A stretch of DNA of 64,000 nucleotides from Methanobrevibacter sp. (GCF_017427765.1 NZ_JAFRSC010000020.1:1-64000); one strand, 5' to 3'; shown: positions 19,309 to 27,652, numbered from the stretch's first letter. The notes: generated by a model not told the origin, from the sequence alone. Program-made: numbers and translations.

Positions 19309-19637
19309 GTTATCACCTGTTTTTTTAATATAAGAGAAGTATCGTGAATGTAAATCCTCTCTAAGTACAATTAAGTATATGAAACTGTCAGCATATAAAG
19401 TTTTTCGAATGTAAGTGCTCACTTGCATATTTATATGGAAAATAAAGGATTAATAATTAGTTATAGTTTAAAAAAAATGTTTTAATACCCTATTTAAAAT
19501 TAAAAAGGTTTTGACTTTCTTTAACATGTGCGCTCAATCACCAGATTCAACTACAGCAATATTTCAAACAGAAAATTAAAAAGTATTCAAAAAACTATAT
19601 ATTATTAACATCAATAATTCTATATAGGTGAATTTAA

Positions 19638-20162
19638 ATGAATAAGAATATAATAATCGCAATTTTAGTTATTGTCATCATAGCTGTTGTTGCTGCTTTT
19701 GTATTTACACAACCACAAGAAACAACTGATGGTAAATTAAATACACAAATCTCATTTTTAAGCGGAACTACCTTAAAAAATGGAGAACAAGTGCAATTCG
19801 AACTTAAAGATTTAAAAGGAAATGCTGTTTCCGGTCAGGAAGTAATCATTTCATATGAAGAAAAAGAAGGTCAGGTTCAAAACTACAGTATTATTACCGA
19901 TAGCCAAGGAAAAGGTTATTTAACATTAAACGGTGAAAGTGCCGGAGACCATAAAATAGCAGTTAAATACAATGGAAGTGAAAAATACAACGGTTGTACT
20001 GCAGAACAGACCATAAAAATCGAAGATGGTACCTCAACCGAACAAACTAACACTACCCAAAATTCAACCGCAAGCACAGTCAAATACAACAACGCAACAC
20101 AATCCCAATCCAACTCAAATGTAAAACAAACATACTATGATGCTGAGTTAAATGTAGAGTAA
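19638..20162 (+). CDS. Membrane-anchored Ig-like domain protein, C-terminus cut at a repeat
   Basis: 174 residues. Residues 4-25 are a signal anchor, about 38-125 an Ig-like (Big-type) beta domain (ETTDGKLNTQISFLSG, GKGYLTLNGESAGDHKI), and the tail is Thr/Asn/Ser-rich. Relatives in Methanobrevibacter commonly continue after YYDADLNV for a few dozen residues; here the frame ends YYDAELNVE-stop, and the last two codons and stop lie inside a half copy of the 37-bp repeat. So the gene was very likely truncated by recombination at that repeat. GGTGAATTTA precedes the ATG. Confidence 0.75.
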   Translation: MNKNIIIAILVIVIIAVVAAFVFTQPQETTDGKLNTQISFLSGTTLKNGEQVQFELKDLKGNAVSGQEVIISYEEKEGQVQNYSIITDSQGKGYLTLNGESAGDHKIAVKYNGSEKYNGCTAEQTIKIEDGTSTEQTNTTQNSTASTVKYNNATQSQSNSNVKQTYYDAELNVE

Positions 20163-20172
20163 TATTCAAAAC
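20153..20172 (+). repeat. 37-bp repeat, half copy (R1)
   Basis: Exactly matches the 3'-terminal 20 bases of the repeat found complete at 21005, 21921, 22118 and 26237. It supplies the last codons and stop of the gene at 19638. Confidence 0.9.
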
Positions 20173-20328
20173 TTTAAGTATACTGGAAAACAAAGTAAAT
20201 ATGCTAATGAAAATGAGTTTTATGATGATGTGAGAGTAAGTGAAGATTATGATGATGCAGAACACATCAGAGATCAACAATTCACATGGATTAATAAGGT
20301 GAAATCATGGCTAAAAAATATCCTATGA
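20158..20328 (+). pseudogene. Startless 3' gene tail after repeat R1 (toxin-tail-like)
   Basis: An open frame with no start codon runs out of the half repeat: FKYTGKQSKYANENEFYDD... to WINKVKSWLKNIL-stop. It overlaps the start of the next gene by 22 bases in another frame. A short C-terminal coding tail joined to a small acidic gene is the layout of orphan polymorphic-toxin tip/immunity pairs; this reading is inference, and the tail itself matches no family I know. Confidence 0.45.
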
Positions 20329-20567
20329 CTTATGATGAATTCGAAAGAAGAGTAATGGAATTATTATTTGAGGGTATGGACTCTTTAGAAAAAAAGGAAA
20401 CTGAAGATGAATTAAAAGAGTTATTGGAATTTGATTCTGATTTCATTAAGAATTTGTATAGTTCTACATGTGGAGCGTATGACAGGGATGATGAATATCC
20501 TGAAGCATATTTTGAAGATTTCTTGTTGAAATCTAGAGTAGTTAGTACAATATTAATGTCATTATGA
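20307..20567 (+). CDS. Small acidic protein, immunity-like
   Basis: 86 residues, strongly acidic and helical (MTYDEFERRVMELLFEG; ETEDELKELLEF; YDRDDEYPEAYFEDF). AAGGTGAAATC precedes the ATG. It starts inside the preceding coding tail. Size, acidity and position suit an immunity protein, but no Imm family is certain. Confidence 0.6.
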   Translation: MAKKYPMTYDEFERRVMELLFEGMDSLEKKETEDELKELLEFDSDFIKNLYSSTCGAYDRDDEYPEAYFEDFLLKSRVVSTILMSL

Positions 20568-20583
20568 TTTGGGGGTGAAAATT

Positions 20584-20850
20584 ATGTTAAGTTTTGTTGG
20601 TGATCATACTGAAGAAATTATAAATTTTCCAAATGGAATGTGTGTAAAAATTGACTTTGGAAATATAGAGCGTGATGACTTTGGAGGATTGAATTCCTGT
20701 AATATGAACGATTATCGTAGAGTTAGATTATATGATAAAGATAAAAATTTAATTTCTGAAACTATTGAAGAAAACCCTCATTTCTGTCCAGGACGTGGGT
20801 CTCTTCCAGATGAATTTGTTGAAGGACAAGATCCTAATGTTATTTTTTAG
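20584..20850 (+). CDS. Small hypothetical protein
   Basis: 88 residues from the ATG at 20584, supported by GGGGGTG upstream. 16 bases after the previous stop. Beta-rich pattern with conserved-looking HFCPGRGSLPDEFVEGQD at the end. No family recognised; could be a second immunity-like gene of the same cassette. Confidence 0.6.
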   Translation: MLSFVGDHTEEIINFPNGMCVKIDFGNIERDDFGGLNSCNMNDYRRVRLYDKDKNLISETIEENPHFCPGRGSLPDEFVEGQDPNVIF

Positions 20851-20940
20851 TTGAATATTAACTTTTTTTTACTTATTCTTTTACTTTTCAATTGGGGTCT
20901 CCCTAAGTTTTTTTATAATTTAATAACTCAATATTATATT

Positions 20941-20962
20941 ATACAAACTAACTGGTTTGTAT
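20941..20962. terminator. Hairpin within the T-rich spacer before repeat R2
   Basis: ATACAAAC pairs perfectly with GTTTGTAT around a 6-base loop, in the non-coding stretch 20851-21004 that closes the first cassette. T-rich sequence follows on the forward strand. Confidence 0.5.
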
Positions 20963-21004
20963 ATTCTTTTATTCAATTGGTTTTATGTTGTGATTCTATT
21001 ATTC

Positions 21005-21041
21005 GTTTAAATCGAATGTTTTGTAGAGTAATATTCAAAAC
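21005..21041 (+). repeat. 37-bp direct repeat R2
   Basis: Begins GTTTAAATCGAATG and ends TAATATTCAAAAC. Identical to R3, R4 and R5 over all 37 bases, with no shared sequence on either side. Within it GAATGTT pairs with AATATTC (one wobble) and the ends GTTT/AAAC are complementary, like many CRISPR repeats, but neighbours are hundreds to thousands of bases apart. Confidence 0.95.
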
Positions 21042-21093
21042 TAATGGTGAAATGTTAACTCCAATAAAATTAAGGATAGTGGGATACAAATGA
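21024..21093 (+). pseudogene. Startless 3' gene tail after repeat R2
   Basis: A frame entering from the repeat reads RVIFKTNGEMLTPIKLRIVGYK-stop; its stop overlaps the next gene's start as ATGA. As after R1, a short coding tail abuts a small downstream gene. It enters the repeat in a different frame from the other tails, so the repeat is a DNA-level element, not a conserved peptide. Confidence 0.45.
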
Positions 21094-21413
21094 AAAGAGC
21101 TGAAGTAATTAATAGAAATTATTTAGTTGATCATGCTGAAGATATTATTAATAATACTGATGTAATATTCCCTTATTGGTTATGGTCAGGATCACATAGT
21201 GAAACTACTGATGGGGAATTTTTATTAAATATATTCAAACGCATCGAACAAAAACAGCTTTATGAGTCTGGTAATTGGAATATTTTCGGTAGAGGTGATC
21301 CTTGGATTGGTCCTGGTGAAACTTGGGAGGAAGCTGAAGATCGTATTGTCAGAGAATATTGTGAAGCTACTGGTCATTGGGATTTATTCATCTGGAATGA
21401 AGTGAAAGAATGA
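21090..21413 (+). CDS. Hypothetical protein, Trp-rich
   Basis: 107 residues with an unusual density of Trp and acidic residues (FPYWLWSGSHSETTDGEF; GRGDPWIGPGETWEEAEDRIV). Coupled by ATGA overlaps to both the preceding tail and the next gene. No family recognised; immunity-like by size and context only. Confidence 0.6.
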   Translation: MKRAEVINRNYLVDHAEDIINNTDVIFPYWLWSGSHSETTDGEFLLNIFKRIEQKQLYESGNWNIFGRGDPWIGPGETWEEAEDRIVREYCEATGHWDLFIWNEVKE

Positions 21414-21920
21414 AACTTTTAGAAATGGATGGTTTGTTTATAGCTGAGCATATTGATGAGTTAGTAACTATTGAGGATTATGTTCCCGTATCATTTGTAC
21501 AATATGATAAGCATCATGAAAGATGTGATTTTTTAAGATCTAAAAATTTATTAACTACCATGAGACAGATGGATGAGTTAGTGCGTCAGAAATGTAATCA
21601 TGCGGATGATTCTGTGGAAGCGTATAATAGTGTTTTGATTGAATGGTTGGTTTGTCATCCTGAGTTTGAGGGTATTTTAACCTCTGAATCTCGTGTTAAG
21701 TTCTATGATTTGAAGAATACTTCTAATAGATTTAAATTCATTGATTTGTTATATGATGTGCAATTGCCTTCTGAAAAAAAAAGAGTGGAGGTCTCCAGGA
21801 GAGAATATCTCCATCAGAGATGATTCTACAATTCAATTACCTGATTTTAAAGAGAAAGATAAAATTCATGATAAATATGGACTTACATTATTATCTTGTT
21901 ATTTATCTTATCTAGTTTAA
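21410..21920 (+). pseudogene. Hypothetical protein, probably frameshifted at an A9 run, ending at repeat R3
   Basis: The frame from the ATG at 21410 (ATGA overlap) stops at 21823 after 137 residues. Removing one base from the A9 run at 21774-21782 lets it read on as EWRSPGENISIRDDSTIQLPDFKEKDKIHDKYGLT... to a TAA at 21918-21920, giving about 169 residues that look more protein-like than the present tail. That TAA directly touches R3. N-terminal part helical, no known family. Confidence 0.5.
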
Positions 21921-21957
21921 GTTTAAATCGAATGTTTTGTAGAGTAATATTCAAAAC
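21921..21957 (+). repeat. 37-bp direct repeat R3
   Basis: Perfect copy, 879 bases after R2. Confidence 0.95.
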
Positions 21958-22073
21958 TATACTCTTTAGAAGATTTATTCGCATTAGATAATAATAGTCT
22001 ACAGGAAATTAAAGGGATAGGAAGTAAAACAGCCGGCATTGTAATGAGGTCAATTAAAGGAAAAAGGAGATGA
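21957..22073 (+). pseudogene. 3' tail of a helix-hairpin-helix DNA-repair/helicase-type gene
   Basis: A startless frame from R3 reads YSLEDLFALDNNSLQEI KGIGSKTAGIV... to a TGA at 22071. The GIGSKTA core is a helix-hairpin-helix DNA-binding motif, as at the C-terminus of Hef/XPF- or Ski2-like helicases. Only about 38 residues remain, so the rest was lost at the repeat. Confidence 0.6.
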
Positions 22074-22123
22074 TACATTTGAACAAGTTAAAAGTAGAAA
22101 CCTACTTGGATGCTCCAGTTTAA
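22070..22123 (+). pseudogene. 5' end of a gene cut off by repeat R4
   Basis: AGGAGATGATACATTTG gives a strong ribosome site and either an ATG at 22070 (ATGA-coupled to the HhH tail) or a TTG at 22079. The frame reads NKLKVETYLDAPV and ends at a TAA lying within R4. So R3-R4 encloses a 160-base junction of two ordinary neighbouring genes. Confidence 0.5.
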
Positions 22124-22154
22124 ATCGAATGTTTTGTAGAGTAATATTCAAAAC
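22118..22154 (+). repeat. 37-bp direct repeat R4
   Basis: Perfect copy, 160 bases after R3. Confidence 0.95.
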
Positions 22155-22177
22155 GTAGAGTGAATCAATTAATACCA

Positions 22178-22217
22178 TGAATGAGGGATAACCATGCATT
22201 AGATTATCCCTTATTCA
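22178..22217. terminator. Strong bidirectional hairpin
   Basis: TGAATGAGGGATAA (22178-22191) pairs with 22204-22217 with a single wobble; T8 follows on the forward strand. It lies just past the stop of the reverse-strand SHOCT gene and separates it from R4. Confidence 0.7.
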
Positions 22218-22229
22218 CCCAAATTTTTT

Positions 22230-22808
22230 TTATAATAACTTTTTCTTAGCTTCAGCGAATTCCTCATCAGATAATAAACCACGTTCGTGCAACTCACCCA
22301 ACCTAATAAGACGGTCCATATCTGATTCAGCTTTATCCTTCTCTTCCTGATTTACAACTTCCACTTCAGCCACATTCAAAGTTTCCATGTATTTCTCTTT
22401 TAACTCTAAAGTTATACTAATAAAAGCCTTAACAGTAGCAGTAGTTCCCTTTAACAGATAAGCTTCTCCAGTATTTGTATTTATAATGAATTCTGAAGAA
22501 ATCCATCCCTCATCAGTAATCTGAATATCACGTATATTATCATAGAAAACTTGAATATTATAGTTTATAATGTATAATGCTTTTTCATAGAACTGTACTT
22601 GTACGGCTTGCCATTTTGTTTTCCCATAATTCGCCATGCCTATTAGTTTTCCTGTTTCTCCCATCATGGCTCCGGCGACTACTTCATCAGCACCATGTAC
22701 GCCGACAGCTATTTCAACAATTGCAATAGCATTATTATTCCATATCTTTTGACGAGCCTCTGCTACCTCATCTTTTGGTTCTTTCTTTTTACGACTAAAT
22801 AAACCCAT
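22230..22808 (-). CDS. SHOCT-domain protein
   Basis: 192 residues. A basic start (MGLFSRKKKEP), a central beta-rich part resembling a PH-like (bPH) fold (VQVQFYEKALYIINYNIQVFYDNIRDIQIT...), and a C-terminal SHOCT motif DRLIRLGELHERGLLSDEEFAEAKKKLL split over residues 164-192. SHOCT motifs are short oligomerisation tails. It lies between R4 and R5, next to the restriction-modification gene, and could be cargo. Start preceded by GAGGTGTAAAGCTT. Confidence 0.8.
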   Translation of the reverse strand: MGLFSRKKKEPKDEVAEARQKIWNNNAIAIVEIAVGVHGADEVVAGAMMGETGKLIGMANYGKTKWQAVQVQFYEKALYIINYNIQVFYDNIRDIQITDEGWISSEFIINTNTGEAYLLKGTTATVKAFISITLELKEKYMETLNVAEVEVVNQEEKDKAESDMDRLIRLGELHERGLLSDEEFAEAKKKLL

Positions 22809-22895
22809 AAGCTTTACACCTCTCTATTACTGATTTATGCTTATCAGGTTTATATAAAATTAACTAAAAAAACAAGGGGTGACAAGAAATCTTTT

Positions 22896-25800
22896 TTATT
22901 CATTTAACACTATTTGAATATCAGTATCGCTTAAGCCGTATAATTTAAAAATGAGATCATTGATTTCATTTTCTAGAGAGGATATTCTGTTATTCAATAA
23001 AATACAGTCTTTTAAACTATTATTAAATTCATTTTCTAATATGTCATGATATTTGCGATTATCTAATTTATTATATTGGGTGATGATGATGTTTAAAAAA
23101 TCTTCAAAATCATATTTAGTGAAATCAACATCATCTAGTATAATATCAAATTTTCTTTTTAACCATTTGGCAAATGAGTTTAATTCATTTGCATACTCTT
23201 TATTATATTCTATTATTTCATCGACAAGAGCTATAATTTCATTTTGTGTTTCTTTATCAACTGAAGGTATTGGAATTAATCTTAAGGAATCAGGATTAAT
23301 ATCTTTATTTTTAACTCCACGTATTTGATTCAATAAGTATAATCCCATCTTTGAATTAATTATAGCTAACAAATATTTTAATGAAACCTCCTCTGAATTA
23401 GCTTCCAACTCCTCACGAGTACCCATTTCATATTTAGTAATTGTTGATGAAATGCTTCTATTTTTGACGCCGTTTAAATCTTTCCAGAGGGTGCAAATTC
23501 TTAAGGTTTGGTCACAGTATAAATCCGGTTCTCCATAAATAGCTTTAATCTTTCCTAATTTGTTAATTAATATTTTTTCATTAGTGTATAATTCATTGAA
23601 TGTTGGTCTGCTTATTTTATCAGGTACTCTTTCAGTATCCCATTCAAGATATTTGATTGTGTTAATACGATATTTGTCAATATATTTTCCTTCAGTGTAA
23701 TCTTTAACATGTATCTCCGAGAATGTATTTGATATTAAATCTTCTTTAATAAATTCTCCTTTAGCTTTTTTCTCATGAGCATTTAAAACCATACCTTTAC
23801 TTATATAACAGTATTCGCCTAATGTTTTTAGATTTGATAAATCAGTGTCAATTTTAACTTTATCTTCCAAATCATAAATGTAGGATTGTTTGTTTAATAA
23901 TAAGTCTTTATGTCTTTTATTATGGGAGTAGTATATCTTTGAATTTTTTATTTTAAAAATTGGAATATTTTCGTTTATAGATGATTTTGATATTACTGGT
24001 ATTAGGTTTTTAACTGCTGCATCTTTAAATATTTTTTCATCTGTTAGATCCACTAATTGTTCTATGGAATAATTATTGTAAATTTTTTCTCTTAATTTTT
24101 TTCCATATTCTTGGTCTACAAATGGATATGGTATTATCATACTAAAGTAACCATTTTCTTTAAGAAGATTTAGGCTATGTTCTATGAATGGTATGTATAA
24201 ATCCCATTTTTTATATAAGCATTCGTATAATCCGCAATTGTTAATATATTCTCTTTCTAATGGTTTGGTTTCGCTATGTAGTTTTGCATTTACATATGGT
24301 GGATTTCCTATAATAATATCGAATCCACCTTCTGCGAATACTTCTGGAAATTCTGTTTCCCAATTAAAAGCAGTGCCCGGAGCGATAGTTTCATCACTGA
24401 CTAAACTGTTACCACATTTAATATTCTTATCTAAATCAGGTAACTTAACATTTCTTTTAGCTACATTTAGGAACATTGCTAGTTTAGATATTTCAACACT
24501 TTCCTCGTTAACATCTACCCCGTAAATATTATCTATTAAAATTCTTCTACGGACTTCTTCATCAGACCATTTATCCAGGTTAGTTTCACTTTCTAAAAAT
24601 TTAATGTCGTTAATATCCCTATGTATCTTTAGAAGTATTTCTGTGGCTTTGTTTAAGAATGCTCCGCTGCCACATGAAATGTCTAATATTCTAATATTTC
24701 TAATTTTTTCATCCAATACATCAATGTCATCCATATATTCATTTATTAGTTGATATATATTTGTTGAATGTCCTGTTTTACTTAGATAGGGGAGGATGGT
24801 GTTTCGGCATATGTAATCTGTTATGAATTCAGGAGTATAAAAAACACCATCCCTTTTTCTTAGTTCGGAGTTATCATTTTTTAATTCTTCAATATCACCA
24901 ATACTATTTTCAAATATATGTCCTAATATGTTAACGTTTAATTCTGAAGTGAAATCAAAGGAGGATATGATTAGTAAGTTTTTAAATATAGGATTAATAT
25001 TTTCTTCTAGTTTAAATAATTCCTCTACATCGGTGAAGTCTTCTTTAAATTTCCAGTTGGTTAAACAGGATTGGAAAAAGGTTTCATGGTCCGGAACATA
25101 ATCTCGGATTTTAAGGAATCTTAAACTTTCTTTAAATAATCCTCCATTAAATTCAGGAATCTTTTTATTTGGATTGCCTCCATCAACAAATCTGAATAAT
25201 TTAGTTAATTCATTCCATAATTCATAATCGTATAAATCATGATTTTCAATTAGTAAAGCTATTGTATTGAATGATATTGCAGATGGGAGTAAGTATTCAT
25301 CTTCAGCAAAACAGATAAAGATGTATCGGTTTAATATTAATTGGGCATAATGTATTGCGTCATTGTGGGATATATCATTACTGTATTCTAATTCTTTTAT
25401 GAGCATTGCCCTTGTTTCACTAAATAGCTTATAAAAACTATCTTCAAATTTCCGTTCTATTATCTGAGTATTTTCTAGAAGTTGTGTGGGCAGGTTTAGT
25501 TCTATTAATGATGGTTTGCTGAATACTAATAAGAATTTTTTTAGTATTTCTTCGTCTAGGTTATCTCTAAATTTAAATGAAATATATTTGTTTGTTGAAC
25601 TGGGATTGAATAATCTAAATTCATCGTAGTTACTTACTATTGCCCATTTGGTTTCTTCTTTTGCACTTGCATATACTGTTGCTTGGTCTATTGGACTTTC
25701 TTGCCGATTATATCTTTTGTTTAAGTCTTTCGTATCGGTTCCTTTCAATTCCATTACAGCATAATCTTTTTTGTTTTGTTGTAATGTGAATTCTACTGGA

Positions 25801-26066
25801 CGAGAGTTATCTGTAGGTGATTGTTCGAATTTTATATCTTCTTTTAAGTCATATCCTAGTAAATCTTTTAGGATTACTTCGGCGAATATGAAATAGTTTT
25901 CTCGTTCTTTTGTTAATTCTTCTTTGTCCAGTTTGTCTGACCAGAAGATTATGGGTTCCGTTTCGGGATTGTTTATCTTTAACGTTTTTTGGTATTTTTC
26001 GATGAAAGTTTTCATTAGTTTATCATCGAAGATATTATTTTCCAGTTGATGCTTAGTTTCAGCCAT
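22896..26066 (-). CDS. Type IIG (Eco57I-like) restriction-modification enzyme
   Basis: 1056 residues combining cutting and methylation. The N-terminus has a PD-(D/E)XK-like site (VMELKGT, 104-110). The N6-adenine methylase core shows motif I DISCGSGAF (462-470) and catalytic NPPY (588-591). GVFYTPEFITDYI before it is the usual N-terminal methylase motif. The last 350 residues are a TaqI-type target-recognition region (LIPIPSVDKETQ). Such single proteins methylate one strand and cut at a distance from the site. It has AT-richer codons than the core genes around the island and is bracketed by R4 and R5, so acquisition is likely. Defence role from family. Confidence 0.9.
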   Translation of the reverse strand: MAETKHQLENNIFDDKLMKTFIEKYQKTLKINNPETEPIIFWSDKLDKEELTKERENYFIFAEVILKDLLGYDLKEDIKFEQSPTDNSRPVEFTLQQNKKDYAVMELKGTDTKDLNKRYNRQESPIDQATVYASAKEETKWAIVSNYDEFRLFNPSSTNKYISFKFRDNLDEEILKKFLLVFSKPSLIELNLPTQLLENTQIIERKFEDSFYKLFSETRAMLIKELEYSNDISHNDAIHYAQLILNRYIFICFAEDEYLLPSAISFNTIALLIENHDLYDYELWNELTKLFRFVDGGNPNKKIPEFNGGLFKESLRFLKIRDYVPDHETFFQSCLTNWKFKEDFTDVEELFKLEENINPIFKNLLIISSFDFTSELNVNILGHIFENSIGDIEELKNDNSELRKRDGVFYTPEFITDYICRNTILPYLSKTGHSTNIYQLINEYMDDIDVLDEKIRNIRILDISCGSGAFLNKATEILLKIHRDINDIKFLESETNLDKWSDEEVRRRILIDNIYGVDVNEESVEISKLAMFLNVAKRNVKLPDLDKNIKCGNSLVSDETIAPGTAFNWETEFPEVFAEGGFDIIIGNPPYVNAKLHSETKPLEREYINNCGLYECLYKKWDLYIPFIEHSLNLLKENGYFSMIIPYPFVDQEYGKKLREKIYNNYSIEQLVDLTDEKIFKDAAVKNLIPVISKSSINENIPIFKIKNSKIYYSHNKRHKDLLLNKQSYIYDLEDKVKIDTDLSNLKTLGEYCYISKGMVLNAHEKKAKGEFIKEDLISNTFSEIHVKDYTEGKYIDKYRINTIKYLEWDTERVPDKISRPTFNELYTNEKILINKLGKIKAIYGEPDLYCDQTLRICTLWKDLNGVKNRSISSTITKYEMGTREELEANSEEVSLKYLLAIINSKMGLYLLNQIRGVKNKDINPDSLRLIPIPSVDKETQNEIIALVDEIIEYNKEYANELNSFAKWLKRKFDIILDDVDFTKYDFEDFLNIIITQYNKLDNRKYHDILENEFNNSLKDCILLNNRISSLENEINDLIFKLYGLSDTDIQIVLNE

Positions 26067-26175
26067 TATGATAACCTAACATACAATAATTAATCACTTA
26101 ATTTATTGTATATATTATTTGGTTAAAAAATATATCGAAAAAAAGAGACCCCGACAAAAAATAAAAAAAAGTTTT

Positions 26176-26210
26176 AATGGATTTATAACTCGTGGAGGTT
26201 ATCATCCATT
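26176..26210. other. Imperfect hairpin before repeat R5
   Basis: AATGGAT/ATCCATT and ATAAC/GTTAT arms enclose CGTGGAG, with small bulges. It lies upstream of the restriction-modification gene and left of R5; role unknown (terminator for forward transcripts, or part of the mobile segment). Confidence 0.4.
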
Positions 26211-26236
26211 AATAAAAAATCTTCTCTTAATTCTAC

Positions 26237-26273
26237 GTTTAAATCGAATGTTTTGTAGAGTAATATTCAAAAC
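26237..26273 (+). repeat. 37-bp direct repeat R5
   Basis: Perfect copy, 4082 bases after R4 and the last in the window. All five copies have the same orientation. Confidence 0.95.
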
Positions 26274-26535
26274 AGAGATTAAATAAAAACAACTTATTGC
26301 ATTGTCTAATCTTTTTAGTGAAAAATATCCTTGTCCAAAAGACATCCTAAGAAAATTGTATATTTACCCCTTACTAAGAACATTTTCAACAAATACTAAA
26401 ATAGGATTTTATTTAATTTTAACCATCAAATAATATCCATTGCCAATATAAAGAATTTAATTCCAGAATTTCATAAAATAACAAATTATTTATATGGAAA
26501 ACAAATGATTAAAGAAATTACTTTTTAATTACTTT
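26274..26535. other. Non-coding right flank of the repeat island
   Basis: No gene. A startless forward frame (about 26296-26431) reads QLIALSNLFSEKYPCPKDILRKLY..., which again looks like a gene tail left beside a repeat. The remainder is AT-rich promoter DNA for Hsp20. Confidence 0.4.
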
Positions 26536-26573
26536 TAGTAACAAAAATAGAAAACTTTATATAGTAACAAAAA
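26536..26573 (+). promoter_or_regulatory. Hsp20 promoter with paired operator-like repeats
   Basis: TAGTAACAAAAA occurs at 26536-26547 and again at 26562-26573, flanking the TATA-like CTTTATATAG (26555-26564). Two identical boxes around a TATA element suggest a repressor site controlling heat-shock expression (inference). Confidence 0.6.
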
Positions 26574-26623
26574 GTAAATAAAACATGTTTATAACAAAAT
26601 TATCAATATGGAGTGTGAAAACT

Positions 26624-27217
26624 ATGGTAAGCACAGACGATATTGAAACTAAAATTTCAGATAAAAAAGAAGAATTTGATGAAAAAGTCGAAGACGTAAA
26701 AGATGAATTCGATGAAAAAAAAGAAGAAGCAAAAGAAACCTTTGAAGAAAAAAAAGAAAAAGGTAAAAACATTGCAGATAACGTGATGAGCGATTTGTCA
26801 AAAACCATTGACGAATTCAAAGAAAATCTCAAAAATATGCAAAAAAGTGCTGATCAAAGATATCAAGATTACAAAAAAACCACCGTGCAAACTTTAGACA
26901 TCGATTTGGTGGAAACAAAAGAAACCTACTTCATCAGAGCAGCTGTTCCTGGAGTAAGCAAAAAGGACATCTTAATTGAAGCCGGTGACAATGACATTAC
27001 CATCGAAACCACCTTTGTTCCATACATCGAACAGTTCGATGAAGAGGATGAAGCTGAAGTAATTGTTTCTGCTATCAAATCCGGAAGATGTGTAAAAACA
27101 GTCAGATTTGAAAACAGCATTGACATTGAAAACATTAAAGCTAAATTCAGAAACGGAACAGTTATCATAACTCTTCCAAAATTAATAATCCCAAAACATA
27201 AAGTTAAAGTAGAATAA
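26624..27217 (+). CDS. Hsp20/alpha-crystallin small heat-shock protein with long coiled-coil N-terminus
   Basis: 197 residues from the ATG at 26624 (GGAG 10 bases upstream). Residues about 5-70 are a highly charged coiled coil (Lys/Glu heptads such as KKEEFDEKVEDVKDEFDEKKEE). Residues about 90-190 are the alpha-crystallin domain (YFIRAAVPGVSKKDILIEA; FRNGTVIITLPK). The C-terminal IPKHKV resembles the I-x-I/V anchor. It holds unfolding proteins. The charged coiled-coil extension replaces the usual short hydrophobic N-terminus. Confidence 0.9.
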   Translation: MVSTDDIETKISDKKEEFDEKVEDVKDEFDEKKEEAKETFEEKKEKGKNIADNVMSDLSKTIDEFKENLKNMQKSADQRYQDYKKTTVQTLDIDLVETKETYFIRAAVPGVSKKDILIEAGDNDITIETTFVPYIEQFDEEDEAEVIVSAIKSGRCVKTVRFENSIDIENIKAKFRNGTVIITLPKLIIPKHKVKVE

Positions 27218-27229
27218 TCATTCTACTTT
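27206..27229 (+). terminator. Hsp20 terminator
   Basis: AAAGTAGAAT pairs perfectly with ATTCTACTTT (27220-27229) around AATC, overlapping the stop codon and followed by a T-rich tail. Confidence 0.75.
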
Positions 27230-27280
27230 TACTTCTATTTTTTCCTAAACATTTATATTTTTATCCGGTCAACTATTTTT

Positions 27281-27652
27281 ATGAAAGAAAAAATTTCGCT
27301 TGCCCCATGTAACGGAATGAGTCCGAACGGACTTGTCTGCCGTGTTGCTGTCGGAGACATTAAAAAAGAAAATGAAAACATGATATCCATCTGTATGGGC
27401 TCCACATCAGCAGACATTGACAATGAAAACACAGAAATGCTTAAAAAATATCCTATAATAGCTCTTAACGGATGTAAAAACAACTGCGTAAATACCATTT
27501 TGGAAAACAAGGGTGTTGATGTGGCAAAAACCATTAATGCAGGTGACGTTTTAGATAATTGTGATGTCAGTGCCAAAGATGCATTCAGACTTGACAGTGA
27601 AGGCGAAGAGTGTGTAAAAATAATTAAAAAAGAGTTGGAAAAACTCTTTTAA
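27281..27652 (+). CDS. DGC-type putative zinc-binding protein
   Basis: 123 residues. [14 protein letters not shown] near the start, CMGSTSAD, and [19 protein letters not shown] match the DGC-domain family with conserved cysteines for metal binding. Role unknown. Its 3' end overlaps the convergent SIS gene by 4 bases. No Shine-Dalgarno; TTTATATTTTTAT upstream suggests a near-leaderless transcript. Confidence 0.75.
   Translation: MKEKISLAPCNGMSPNGLVCRVAVGDIKKENENMISICMGSTSADIDNENTEMLKKYPIIALNGCKNNCVNTILENKGVDVAKTINAGDVLDNCDVSAKDAFRLDSEGEECVKIIKKELEKLF

Noticed and set aside
20851..21093. 80-codon forward frame across repeat R2
   Set aside because: Low-complexity, Phe/Leu-rich, no ATG or ribosome site, and runs through a hairpin and the repeat. 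Only its last part is a plausible gene tail.
21005..26273. A conventional CRISPR array made of the 37-bp repeats
   Set aside because: Intervals are 160 to 4082 bases, not spacer-sized, contain genes, and no cas gene is in the window.
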